This document shows positions 46,113-54,712 of a stretch of DNA of 64,000 nucleotides, in pieces. The stretch is from a virus. Every line of letters begins with the position of its first letter. Position 1 is the stretch's first letter. Both the position numbers and the translations under genes were made by a program. Under the pieces are notes generated by a model that saw nothing but the letters and a program-made list of their open reading frames with translations, did not search any database and was not told where the DNA came from. The stretch spans positions 54,327 through 118,326 of the IMG/VR virus record IMGVR_UViG_3300006484_000005; one strand, written 5' to 3'.

Positions 46113-47354
46113 TTATTGGAATTTACCTATTGCGGTTACTTCTTTATCAGTTAAATAATATCCTAAACCATTCTCATCGATTGTCAATGTACAAGTATTA
46201 TTTCCATTATCAACAAATGAAGTTATATAATCATGTGGAAGAAAAACACCATTAACATAAAATATAAAATTCATTTTTGTTGTTTGAGGCAATGATGAAT
46301 TTATAGGTATAGATAATATAGATGCTGGAGAAAAAACTGCAGTTGTTTGAGTTACTGTAGCTGCTTTTTTAGCTATTATAGTACCTAAATAAATAAGATC
46401 TTTAGCATCTGCTCCTTGAATGGTTATATTACTTCCTCCCTCAAATATAGTTGTTGAATTCATTGGTACTGTAGTTACTGTTTGTGCTTCGGCACCTAAA
46501 GAATTAAGATCTTCAGATGTTGTCTCTACCATAAATATTAACTGAGAAGTCCCATAGTACATATCAGCATTTGCAATTTGTTTATTAATTGTATCAGGAA
46601 TTATATATCCATTTAAAATAATATTAAATGTAGATTTAACTGCTCTACCATCTGCTGTTGTTACTTCTGTAACTGTTGAAAATGAATCAACTCTTGCTCT
46701 AAATTTAAAGCGAGAAAAATCTCCCCAATATGAATCGCTTGCAAAATTAATAGCTTCAATAATTGGATTAATTTGTTCTACATAATCAGTAAATATAATA
46801 CACGAGTATGTTAAAGTAACATAATCAGGTATAACAGACATATATACCTCTTTAGAAGGTTGTCTATTAGTTACTACTGAAAATCTATCATATTGGTTTT
46901 TAGCATTAAATTTTTGTTCAAATAATTGATAATGGTGAACTTTATTACCATCTAATTTATTGCCTAAAGAACGATTTTTTTCTAATGTATCACGTCTATA
47001 CATGATAAGAGGTACCATTAACTTACCACTTTTATCACGTAAACCACCATCGGATTGTACTGATTTCCAACGTTCAGGAGAACCATACATAATAGGAACA
47101 GGTAAATGTTCACCATTCTGTATTACTGTTGGTTTTATTGTATTTTCAAAGTAATATTTAATTACTTCATCGTGATCTTTTAATGAAACAGAAAAATCTT
47201 TTTGTTTTTTACCCTTAAATGATATTTCTTTTGCTCTATTTTTTGAGAATACTGTATCACTCTGTGTTTTATTTACAGTATTAATGTAAGGAACAAACGC
47301 TTCTTGAACGACTTGTGATTGATTTTTAGGAAGTGGTTTTAAGTCTCTAGCCAT
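46113..47354 (-). CDS. 15: tail sheath stabiliser / tail completion protein, T4 gp15 type, extended
   Basis: 413 residues. The core matches T4 gp15 in order: LPVPIMYGSPERW, PDYVTLTYSCIIFTDYVEQI, NPIIEAINF, and a late FNIILNGYIIPDT strand. T4 gp15 has 272 residues and ends near that strand; here about 140 extra C-terminal residues follow, mostly beta-strand. gp15 caps the tail and joins it to the neck. Its ATG touches the stop of the gp14-type gene. Confidence 0.7.
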   Translation of the reverse strand: MARDLKPLPKNQSQVVQEAFVPYINTVNKTQSDTVFSKNRAKEISFKGKKQKDFSVSLKDHDEVIKYYFENTIKPTVIQNGEHLPVPIMYGSPERWKSVQSDGGLRDKSGKLMVPLIMYRRDTLEKNRSLGNKLDGNKVHHYQLFEQKFNAKNQYDRFSVVTNRQPSKEVYMSVIPDYVTLTYSCIIFTDYVEQINPIIEAINFASDSYWGDFSRFKFRARVDSFSTVTEVTTADGRAVKSTFNIILNGYIIPDTINKQIANADMYYGTSQLIFMVETTSEDLNSLGAEAQTVTTVPMNSTTIFEGGSNITIQGADAKDLIYLGTIIAKKAATVTQTTAVFSPASILSIPINSSLPQTTKMNFIFYVNGVFLPHDYITSFVDNGNNTCTLTIDENGLGYYLTDKEVTAIGKFQ

Positions 47355-47842
47355 TATAATCGTTCTTTAGATATACCCAATTTTTCAGGACGAACTATTT
47401 GAGCTGTTACAATAATAGATATACTAGAACCAAAGTCAGTAGTATCATCATATGCGTATGATGGATCTTTACCTACTACAAATTGATTTTCGACAGTTCC
47501 CGATATTTCGTAATAATCTTCGTGCCATAATATAACATCGCCAACTTCAGGAACTAAATTAATATCCACAAGGATATCGCGTAAAAATCGTACATTAATT
47601 TCACGTGTAAGATCAGTACCAAATTCAGTTTCAGCCCACGTTTGAGCATTACGTTCAATTAAACAATTTACTAAAATTGGATCATTATATGTTTTTATAA
47701 GTGATTCTCCATATAAATTAGAATCAGTCTTATTTAAAGCAATTTTATAATATCCAACTGATTGTTGAATAATATTATTAATCAATTCTTTATTGATGTG
47801 ACGAAATAGTGATATGTCTCTAGAACCTCCAAATAACGCCAT
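47354..47842 (-). CDS. 14: neck protein, T4 gp14 type
   Basis: 162 residues. NLYGESLIKTYNDPILVNCL, FLRDILVDINLVPEVGDVIL, YYEISGTVENQFVVGKDPSY and a terminal FGSSISIIVTAQIV follow the gp14 pattern, including the VGD and GKDP loops. T4 gp14 is longer (256). It helps close the head and form the neck to which the tail binds. Order gp13-small-gp14-gp15 supports the call. Confidence 0.75.
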   Translation of the reverse strand: MALFGGSRDISLFRHINKELINNIIQQSVGYYKIALNKTDSNLYGESLIKTYNDPILVNCLIERNAQTWAETEFGTDLTREINVRFLRDILVDINLVPEVGDVILWHEDYYEISGTVENQFVVGKDPSYAYDDTTDFGSSISIIVTAQIVRPEKLGISKERL

Positions 47843-47843
47843 A

Positions 47844-48173
47844 TTAGTAATTTCTGATTTTAACTAATGATTTTTCACGTGGGAAAAATTTAACTAATCC
47901 GTTAATACCTAAAGCCGCAGTTTTAATTGATTTAATAGTTTCTTCAGGTGTACCTTCGTTAATGAATTTAATTTCAAGTAGTGCATAATCGTAATTAGCA
48001 TCAGATAATGATTCTAATTTATCGTTTGAAATAACTTTAATTACAACAATATCTTTAATTGCTCTAACTTGATTATAAATTTCTGTCTGGTTTGCTTTCG
48101 ATTTTTCTACTTTAATTATGGCTTGCATAAAATAAGTTTCGAATGCCTCTAAAAGTAAATCTACTAATTTCAT
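47844..48173 (-). CDS. small hypothetical protein between neck genes
   Basis: 109 residues with an alternating strand-helix pattern of ferredoxin-like type (FMQAIIKVEKSK, DIVVIKVISND, YALLEIKFINEG, a helix, then LVKFFPREKSL). Tightly packed between the gp13- and gp14-type genes (1-base gaps). Virion or assembly role inferred from place only. Confidence 0.6.
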   Translation of the reverse strand: MKLVDLLLEAFETYFMQAIIKVEKSKANQTEIYNQVRAIKDIVVIKVISNDKLESLSDANYDYALLEIKFINEGTPEETIKSIKTAALGINGLVKFFPREKSLVKIRNY

Positions 48174-48174
48174 A

Positions 48175-49329
48175 TTAAAATATATAAAGCGGTAATGGAA
48201 CTTGTTGTAAAGTTTGATTTACAAATCCTTCATCCATTGAGCGTTTTTCTAATTGTTTTGTTCTAGAAGAATCTTCTAATGTCCCACGTAATTGTTCTAA
48301 TAATGCTATTTTTTCAGAACGAGCATCAGTTAATAAATCAGCTTGATTTAATGTTACTTCAGATCCTGGAATAGGTACAGTAGTATATTTACCACGTACA
48401 TATGCTAGCATTTCTTTTACTAATGCTAATGTATATTGGAATACCCACATTTTACCTACTGAATTAATCTGAGAATATACTGGGTTATTGTAAGGTACGT
48501 TAGACACGTTTGTAACCAAATTGGTAGCTGATCCACTTATAAATGATTGATTACGTTCTGATTTTTTGATATAGTGAAATATTAATGTAGTATCTGCTGT
48601 AGGAATTGGAAATAATCTTAATTGATTATTTACTAAATCAAATGAAAATGCTGATTTTCTAACTTGATCGTTTAATTCAATTGCTTGTAGCTTCAACATA
48701 TCAAAGTTCAACGGCATTAACATAAAGTTAATACCTGGAGAAAATGATCCAAAATTAAATGATTCTAACAATGATTGTATACCTGTACCTGTACCAGCAT
48801 ATGGATCAAAATAACGAACAATAGCTGGAGGTGTTTGTTGAAATACTGTTTTTACTTCAATTGAATCACCTGGTTGTAATGATGCAGATGCGGATGCCCA
48901 AGTATTTAAATCATAATTTTGTACTCCTGCAGTTACAGGCATAGAAGCCGTATAATAAGTTACTGTACCACCAGTTCCTGCTTCAGAACCATAAGTAGAA
49001 GCTATTTTGATTGTAGTTGATAAATTGGGAGTAATTACTCGGTTATTTAGAACAGATCCAGTTGAAGATCCTTCTATCGAAATATAATTTTCTCTAATTT
49101 TCCATTGATATACTTCGTTTCCGTATACTGTAATTGCTTCTTCGAATGCAGTATAGAATTGTATATCTTGTAATTCGATATTTTCAATTGGATATCCTAA
49201 ACGCTGTGCACACCATTTTACTACTTTATCAGCATCAGTTCTGAATGTTGAATCAGCATCATAAAACCCAAATGGAGTTGATCCAGTAGTAAAAAAAGAT
49301 GAACCAGTATATATTGCTATGTTAGCCAT
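48175..49329 (-). CDS. 13: neck protein, T4 gp13 type
   Basis: 384 residues. The region KWCAQRLGYPIENIELQDIQ followed by an acidic helix and VYGNEVYQW corresponds to the CxRRLGxPVIxINVxDxQ start of gp13 proteins in marine T4-like phages. The later FMLMPLNFDMLKLQAIE and LFPIPTADTTLIFHYI blocks also suit. gp13 completes the head before tail joining. Promoter motif 22 bases upstream. Confidence 0.65.
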   Translation of the reverse strand: MANIAIYTGSSFFTTGSTPFGFYDADSTFRTDADKVVKWCAQRLGYPIENIELQDIQFYTAFEEAITVYGNEVYQWKIRENYISIEGSSTGSVLNNRVITPNLSTTIKIASTYGSEAGTGGTVTYYTASMPVTAGVQNYDLNTWASASASLQPGDSIEVKTVFQQTPPAIVRYFDPYAGTGTGIQSLLESFNFGSFSPGINFMLMPLNFDMLKLQAIELNDQVRKSAFSFDLVNNQLRLFPIPTADTTLIFHYIKKSERNQSFISGSATNLVTNVSNVPYNNPVYSQINSVGKMWVFQYTLALVKEMLAYVRGKYTTVPIPGSEVTLNQADLLTDARSEKIALLEQLRGTLEDSSRTKQLEKRSMDEGFVNQTLQQVPLPLYIF

Positions 49330-49351
49330 TAATCAAATATGTAGTGTTTGT

Positions 49352-49360
49352 TATAAATAT
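49352..49360 (-). promoter_or_regulatory. putative late promoter (ATATTTATA)
   Basis: Exact consensus, 22 bases before the gp13-type ATG, in the gap after the PA14/GLEYA-like gene. Confidence 0.65.
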
Positions 49361-49378
49361 TAAGATTTTTTATTATAA

Positions 49379-49969
49379 TTAAAAACCGTTTGTTGCTGGG
49401 TTGTAGAATACTCTACCTGTTACATTTGTTGTTTTAGTTATTGTAGGTGTTGAATAATTAAATGTCATTGCATCCCCACCACCAGCTTCACCAAACTGTA
49501 TTCTTATTGGATAATATATACCCGAGGTGAGAGAAATAGTTCCACTGGTTTCTTGAACAGCGTGTGCACCACCATTATTTACTGTTGCATTTGCAGTTGT
49601 AAATCCAGATAACGCATTTGGACCTACCCAAACATAAGAAGCATCATCACTTGCTGTAAAAAATGTATAAGTTTCTGTTGTAGAAGGTAAAAAATAACCT
49701 AACCACTGACAACTAAAGTTTGAACCATCGTCACTGCCAGCTTCAGAAATTGCAGTAGTTTGTACAGAAGTTGCAGGATTAGTACCGTATGTTCCTGGTG
49801 TTGCCGTTGCAAAAAATGATGGAACATCAGAAAAATATCCAGCATATGTTGTTTTATATAAACCAGCACTATATGTAATAGAGATTCTAATATTTAACCC
49901 ACCACTATTAGTATTATTTACTAATGAAAATCCTCCATTACCGTTTGTGTTTAATAATGTTAAAGGCAT
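49379..49969 (-). CDS. PA14/GLEYA-like carbohydrate-binding virion protein
   Basis: 196 residues. GYFLPSTTETYTFFTASDD followed by YVWVGPNAL and then GIYYPIRIQFGEAGGGDAMT matches the PA14/GLEYA adhesin fold: a Trp-Leu-Gly-Tyr strand, the calcium-binding DD pair and the final YYP-IR strand. Such domains bind sugars. No signal peptide is present, so it most likely decorates the virion near the neck or head. Its ATG follows the phoH stop directly. Confidence 0.6.
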   Translation of the reverse strand: MPLTLLNTNGNGGFSLVNNTNSGGLNIRISITYSAGLYKTTYAGYFSDVPSFFATATPGTYGTNPATSVQTTAISEAGSDDGSNFSCQWLGYFLPSTTETYTFFTASDDASYVWVGPNALSGFTTANATVNNGGAHAVQETSGTISLTSGIYYPIRIQFGEAGGGDAMTFNYSTPTITKTTNVTGRVFYNPATNGF

Positions 49970-50658
49970 TACATATGTTCTTTATACATGTTTAAGACTG
50001 ATTCCACAATTGGATGTCTGTGATTTGTTTTTAATACAACGGATGCTACTCCTGGAATGGAACCAGCAACTTGTTTTGATAGAAAATACATACCAGAGTC
50101 TTTTTTGTTTTTTAAATCGACTTGAGATGTATCGCCTACAATCACCATTTTACTTCCTTTACATAAACGAGATATTACCATTTCCATTTGAGGATCAGTA
50201 ACGTTTTGTGCCTCGTCTACAATAATAAATGCATTTGAGAAGTTACGTCCACGCATAAATGCAAATGGAACAATTTCTATTTGTCCTCGCTCAAAGTACA
50301 TATCCACTTTTTCTTTATCGTATACTCGATATGCATTGTCGTATATTGGAGCAACGAATGGATCTAATTTTTCTTTAATACCACCAGGTAAAAAACCAAT
50401 TTCTTCTTTAGCTGTTACTACTGGTCTTGCTATAATGATCTTTTCAACTTCTTTGTTAAATAATAGATCTAGCGCTGTTTGGACTGCCACTAATGTTTTA
50501 CCACTTCCTGCTTGTCCTGTAATGACTGTTATGTCATTAACTAAAATTATACTTTTTGTTTCTTTTTGTTCTTCGTTTAGTTGAACTTGAAACTTAATTG
50601 GATTTTTAGGTTTACGTTTTTCCTGAAAAATCGCATCAGTGTGGTGATTTGAACTCAT
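49969..50658 (-). CDS. phoH: PhoH-like ATPase
   Basis: P-loop ATPase with Walker A GQAGSGKT, ARPVV motif, Walker B FIIVDEAQN, and TNHRHP. Common auxiliary gene of marine phages, possibly acting on RNA or in phosphate stress; its role in infection is unsettled. The first ATG is at 50679 but that is one base after a promoter motif; the next Met (start 50658, MSSNHHTDAIF) gives normal spacing and I prefer it (229 residues). Unusual place: directly after the major capsid gene. Confidence 0.88.
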   Translation of the reverse strand: MSSNHHTDAIFQEKRKPKNPIKFQVQLNEEQKETKSIILVNDITVITGQAGSGKTLVAVQTALDLLFNKEVEKIIIARPVVTAKEEIGFLPGGIKEKLDPFVAPIYDNAYRVYDKEKVDMYFERGQIEIVPFAFMRGRNFSNAFIIVDEAQNVTDPQMEMVISRLCKGSKMVIVGDTSQVDLKNKKDSGMYFLSKQVAGSIPGVASVVLKTNHRHPIVESVLNMYKEHM

Positions 50659-50680
50659 AAAACTTGTTTTAGTTATCATT

Positions 50681-50689
50681 AATAAATAT
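50681..50689 (-). promoter_or_regulatory. late-promoter-like motif, variant (ATATTTATT)
   Basis: Eight of nine consensus bases, 22 bases before the preferred phoH ATG and behind the strong terminator of the capsid gene. Confidence 0.55.
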
Positions 50690-50714
50690 GTAAAGATTTA
50701 TTTATTGCAATAAA

Positions 50715-50747
50715 CAAAAGAAGGCCGGAGCTTAGCTCCGACCTTAC
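50715..50747 (-). terminator. intrinsic terminator of the major capsid gene
   Basis: Coding strand: AAGGTCGGAGC, loop TAA, GCTCCGGCCTT (one G-T pair), followed by CTTTTGTTT. Eleven-pair stem, the most stable hairpin I see in the window, as expected behind the most expressed gene. Confidence 0.9.
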
Positions 50748-50770
50748 TTTTATTCTAAAAATTAGAAATA

Positions 50771-52444
50771 TTAGTATCCTAATGTCTCTAAACCGTGTAC
50801 AAATACGCGACCGTAGAATTCAGGACGAACCATTTTCTTAGCGTAACGAGTCATCAAACCTTTACGTGGAGTAAATGTTTCTGGATCGTATACTAATGGA
50901 GTCATGATCAACGGAATGTATGGAGCATAAACAGCACCAGTTTCAAGGAATTGAGATCCTTTATAACCCATCAAAATCATGTTAGAAGTTAAATAAGGAT
51001 TCTTATAAACTTTGTAACGAGAATTTAATGAACCAATTTTCTGGATACCGAATCCGAATTCTGATTTCTCACCATCACCGTCAGTAGCAAATCCTGGAAT
51101 AGATTCTAATACTGTAGCAATTGCTGGAGAACAAACCATAAAGTTAGCACCACCACGCAATGTCTTTTGGTGAATTTTGTTAGAAACTTGTTGCAATACA
51201 GTTCCGATAGTTTGGAACCATTCGCCTTGAGAATTGTAATATCCAGTTAAGTTACCTGATTGAGAGTTAGCAGATACAGTTGTGAAACCTGAACCGTTCC
51301 AGAATGTATTGTTAGCAGCTGACCAGTAACCAGTAGTAGCAGCATTTTCTTGCAACATACCTAACAACTCCAAATCAACTTCCATTGCAATGTAGTTAGA
51401 CAACATAGAAGTTACTTCTGATTCAGCATCTACCGAGTGGTAAGCGTTCAAATCTTGAGCAAATTCTGGAGTCCATTGTGCTTTCAACTTACGAGTCTTA
51501 GCAACGATTGATTCAGATTTTAATTTGATATCAATTGAAGGGATAGCAATTGATGATGAGCTTTCAGCGTTTGGATATCCAGCACCTGAAGCATCTTCGA
51601 AATCACCGCGAGCAGCAACTGTAGTAGTTTTAGGGTAGTATACTTGGTAAACTTGAGAAGAACCAGTAGCACCAACAACTGAACCAGAGATTATTACTGT
51701 AACAGTACCATCAGCGTTCAATGTAGAAAATTCGTTCAATACGTTATCAGCTGTCAAAGTAGAACCTGAAACGATAGCGATTGATTTTACTGCAGATGTA
51801 TCTAAAGCAGCTAAAGCACCTGAAGCAAATGTAATAGAGCGAGCTGAAGAACCAACTGAAGCAGAAACTGCTGAGTTGTAATTCCAGTTAGCTAATGTCA
51901 AAGCAGATGCTGAAGTACCAGCGATAACTGATTGAGTAGTATTGATTGAATAACCATATCTACCATCACCATACAAACCACCAGCAACTTCTAAGTTTTT
52001 AACGTTTGGATGATTTTCAGCTTGGTTACCATATAAAGAAGTAGTTCCGAATTCTTTTTTACCAGCTCCATCAGCAGATAATCCTAAGTTTGAATATTTG
52101 AAATCCAAATAGAATACTAGACCTGAAGGTAAAGACATTGGTTGTACAGAAACGAATTCTTTAGCAACGATTTCACCGAATACACGGCGAACTAACGGAA
52201 GAGCAACACCAGCCCAGTTCTCACCAGCACCACCTGACATTGATGATTGACCACCAGTCACGTTTGCTTCTTGAACCAATGCTTTAGCTTGGTTTTCCAA
52301 AATTACCGCCATATTGTTGCGGTCATACTCACTATTAAGGTTTTTCAATAAACCTGTTTTTTCCCATTTTCCAACTAATTTGCCAGCTTCTGCTTGACGA
52401 TCTTGGAACGGGTTTGCGCTTTCTAAAAGACTTTGTACGTTCAT
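50771..52444 (-). CDS. 23: major capsid protein, T4 gp23 type
   Basis: 557 residues (T4 521). VLENQAKALVQEANV-like N-terminal region, ALPLVRRVFGEIVAKEFVSV, QPMSLPSGLVFYLDFKYS, and the C-terminal VYAPYIPLIMTPLVYDPETF and FVHGLETLGY end are diagnostic. By analogy with T4, the prohead protease probably removes the first roughly 59 residues (cut after VQE, before ANVTGG); that site is inferred. A 26-base A/T-only gap separates it from the scaffold gene and no new promoter is seen, so scaffold and capsid share a message. Confidence 0.96.
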   Translation of the reverse strand: MNVQSLLESANPFQDRQAEAGKLVGKWEKTGLLKNLNSEYDRNNMAVILENQAKALVQEANVTGGQSSMSGGAGENWAGVALPLVRRVFGEIVAKEFVSVQPMSLPSGLVFYLDFKYSNLGLSADGAGKKEFGTTSLYGNQAENHPNVKNLEVAGGLYGDGRYGYSINTTQSVIAGTSASALTLANWNYNSAVSASVGSSARSITFASGALAALDTSAVKSIAIVSGSTLTADNVLNEFSTLNADGTVTVIISGSVVGATGSSQVYQVYYPKTTTVAARGDFEDASGAGYPNAESSSSIAIPSIDIKLKSESIVAKTRKLKAQWTPEFAQDLNAYHSVDAESEVTSMLSNYIAMEVDLELLGMLQENAATTGYWSAANNTFWNGSGFTTVSANSQSGNLTGYYNSQGEWFQTIGTVLQQVSNKIHQKTLRGGANFMVCSPAIATVLESIPGFATDGDGEKSEFGFGIQKIGSLNSRYKVYKNPYLTSNMILMGYKGSQFLETGAVYAPYIPLIMTPLVYDPETFTPRKGLMTRYAKKMVRPEFYGRVFVHGLETLGY

Positions 52445-52471
52445 TTTTTTTTAAATTAAATTTTTTTAAAA

Positions 52472-53518
52472 TTATTTACCGAAGGCTAATTTGTCCCAAC
52501 GGCTGTATTGAGCATCAGTTTCGATTACTTTAGCACCGCTATTAGTGATCATTCCTACTGCTTTTGAAGCAAAACCAACTGATTCTTTAATGTTTGATTT
52601 TGTTTCAGCTTTCTTAGAGAATGAAGTAATCATTGATTCGTAAACCAATTTAGCTTCTTTCGCTGATTCTGCTTTGTCAAAAGTTTTAACTACGTCGATC
52701 TTTTGAGATTCAGTTAAGTTAGTACCTTTGAATACTTTATTCATGTAAAGTAATTTTGCGTTTAGCAAATTAACTTCTTGAATTGAAGAACGAAGTTCAT
52801 CGATTGTAGCTAAAGCTTGAGCTAATTCTTCTTCCATTTTGGATTTGTCATCATCTTCATCTTTGCCATAACCTTCTTCTACTTCCTCTTCTTCTGATAA
52901 ACCGAATTCAGCTAACAATTCGTCGATGTTGATATCGTTTTCGTCGATTTCTTCTTCGTTTACTGTTTCTTCTGTTTCGTCGATCATTTCGTCAATGTTG
53001 ATTTCTTCTTCACCTGCTGGTGCTTCAGCTCCTAATTCAGCATCTAAATCGATTTCTTCTCCACCTTCTTCGCCAGGAATTTCCTCGCCTTGTCCAGCTT
53101 CTAATTTTTCGAATTCTTCAGCCGCAATTTGGCGAATATATTCTTCAACTTCTTCCGGCGACATTTCAGTGATATCTTTATCTTCTTCTTCGCCTGCTTT
53201 TTCTTCACCTTTTTCAGGTGCTTCTTCAGATGCTTTTTCTTCAGCTTCTTCTTCTCCTTCTTCTTTAGCTTCTTCAACTGAATCCTCAGCTAATAATGCT
53301 TCTAAGTCAAGAGTTTCTTCCATTTGATCTTCTGCTTTTTTAGCTTCTTCCATCTTGTCTTCGTCTTCCTCCATCTCGTTTAACTTTGCAGCTAACATAG
53401 ATTGTAATTGTGGAGTGAAAGCTTCTTCAAGAGCAAGTTTAGCTTGGGCAAGAGCAGTTTCGCGAACGGCTTTAGCATCAGCAATAGCATCTTTTAAAAT
53501 TTGCTTTGTGTTACTCAT
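52472..53518 (-). CDS. 22: prohead core scaffold protein, T4 gp22 type
   Basis: 348 residues with an extremely acidic Glu/Asp-rich middle (about 48-230) and a helical C-terminal half ending QYSRWDKLAFGK. Position between the prohead protease and major capsid genes and this composition match gp22, which fills the prohead and is later digested. The acidic region is longer than in T4 (269 residues in total). A leader of 104 bases with two inverted repeats precedes it. Confidence 0.88.
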   Translation of the reverse strand: MSNTKQILKDAIADAKAVRETALAQAKLALEEAFTPQLQSMLAAKLNEMEEDEDKMEEAKKAEDQMEETLDLEALLAEDSVEEAKEEGEEEAEEKASEEAPEKGEEKAGEEEDKDITEMSPEEVEEYIRQIAAEEFEKLEAGQGEEIPGEEGGEEIDLDAELGAEAPAGEEEINIDEMIDETEETVNEEEIDENDINIDELLAEFGLSEEEEVEEGYGKDEDDDKSKMEEELAQALATIDELRSSIQEVNLLNAKLLYMNKVFKGTNLTESQKIDVVKTFDKAESAKEAKLVYESMITSFSKKAETKSNIKESVGFASKAVGMITNSGAKVIETDAQYSRWDKLAFGK

Positions 53519-53547
53519 TTTTGTCCTTAATTTTTGTTTTTGGAAAT

Positions 53548-53610
53548 AAGATTATTATGAATCTTAATGGGGGTTGTACTTATTTTTGTAATACCATATA
53601 GACATGGTAT
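53548..53610 (-). promoter_or_regulatory. two inverted repeats in the scaffold gene leader
   Basis: Coding strand ATACCAT-6-ATGGTAT (53591-53610) and AAGATT-6-AATCTT (53548-53565) lie between the promoter motif and the gp22 ATG. They could form RNA hairpins or bind a regulator. This is the longest leader among the promoter-ATG pairs seen. Confidence 0.4.
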
Positions 53611-53622
53611 ATTTGAGTCTGC

Positions 53623-53631
53623 CATAAATAT
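53623..53631 (-). promoter_or_regulatory. late-promoter-like motif, variant (ATATTTATG)
   Basis: Eight of nine consensus bases, 104 bases before the scaffold ATG and behind a terminator. Likely drives scaffold and capsid genes. Confidence 0.55.
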
Positions 53632-53654
53632 ATGTGGATATATTCAAAGCGAAA

Positions 53655-53686
53655 AGAAATGCCCCTTCTTTGCAGAAGAGGCATAG
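53655..53686 (-). terminator. intrinsic terminator before the scaffold-capsid unit
   Basis: Coding strand: ATGCCTCTTCT, loop GCAA, AGAAGGGGCAT (one T-G pair), then TTCTTTTC. Ends the unit carrying portal-to-protease genes. Confidence 0.85.
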
Positions 53687-53719
53687 AGCTATAATACTGA
53701 GACTATAGCGGGGTATGAA

Positions 53720-54712
53720 TTATTTAATTCCAGCGTAGTGTTGCCATCTACGAATGACGTATTCGTCTAATTCTGTTGATTCACTGTATGTTCCTTTTTT
53801 ACCTGATTCCGGTGTTAATTCTACTTTACCATCTTCTGGAGCACCTATGTTGTATATTTTATTACCTAACATAGCTTTAAGAATATTGTTAAGGAAAGTA
53901 ATTTCTGGTTTTACCGTCTCACCGTCTAAAGTATAAGTATACTTTTCGTATTTTGCTATTTTATCATCATTTGATTCTTGTGCTTCATCTAATGAATTGA
54001 TATTTATATCTTCAACTGAATCATCTTCAAATCTAACTCGAGCTCTACGTTCGCCAGTTTCATCATCCATTTTCATAGCTGTGATTTTAGCTTTTTTACC
54101 TGCTACTGTAACGTTATCTCCGATTGAATAATCATCAAATGATGATTTTGGAACAAATGCTTCGTCTAATCCGTTATAGAACTTTCTTGCTTCGTCTTCA
54201 GATTCAAATGATTTTTCTTTAGTTCCGTCTACTGTTTGATAAGTAACAATCCAAAAACGACCTTCTTGTTCGATGCTAGATACTTCGTTATGATTTAAAT
54301 TACCTTCACCCATTTCTTCAGCACCTGCTTTATCATCCATTTGAGCATCTGATTCATGGTATCCTTTAGCTGCTTGATAAATGTAGTTTTCAGAGTTAGT
54401 AATGTGGTCTTGGATCCAAGCTGGTAGATTAACTTCCCTATCTCCCATTTGTGCTTTTAACATCATAGCAGCACGAATAATAGAATCTAATGAATCTTGT
54501 GCCATTGCTACTTCGTAATCTTCGTTTAAACCATCTTCAGCTAATTTTTTAGCTTTATCAGTTGCAATTGCATACATAGCAGCTTTAGGACCTTTGAAAT
54601 CCTTTTTCATTGCCATTACAATATCTTCTTTCTTTTTCTTTTCAGCAGCAGTTAATGTTTTTTCAGCAACGATTTTAGCTACGGTTTCTTTTACGATTTG
54701 TTCTAAATCCAT
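53720..54712 (-). CDS. putative head-associated protein with amphipathic N-terminal helix
   Basis: 330 residues. N-terminus MDLEQIVKETVAKIVAEKTL is an amphipathic helix like those of two other proteins in this window. A KKKKEDIVMAMKKDFKGPKA segment follows. The middle has two SH3-like or small beta domains (RFWIVTYQTVDGTKEKSFES; YSIGDNVTVAGKKAKITAMK). Lies between prohead protease and scaffold genes, where T4 has core proteins; a role inside the prohead is inferred. Confidence 0.55.
   Translation of the reverse strand: MDLEQIVKETVAKIVAEKTLTAAEKKKKEDIVMAMKKDFKGPKAAMYAIATDKAKKLAEDGLNEDYEVAMAQDSLDSIIRAAMMLKAQMGDREVNLPAWIQDHITNSENYIYQAAKGYHESDAQMDDKAGAEEMGEGNLNHNEVSSIEQEGRFWIVTYQTVDGTKEKSFESEDEARKFYNGLDEAFVPKSSFDDYSIGDNVTVAGKKAKITAMKMDDETGERRARVRFEDDSVEDININSLDEAQESNDDKIAKYEKYTYTLDGETVKPEITFLNNILKAMLGNKIYNIGAPEDGKVELTPESGKKGTYSESTELDEYVIRRWQHYAGIK

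Noticed and set aside
46530-46538. ATATTTATG inside the gp15-type gene
   Set aside because: Mid-gene, no start codon or unit boundary nearby; treated as background for an AT-rich 9-mer.
53355-53549. Ser-rich plus-strand frame opposite the scaffold gene
   Set aside because: Mirror image of Glu/Lys/Ala-rich codons in the scaffold gene; the same holds for the plus-strand frame at 52926-53327.
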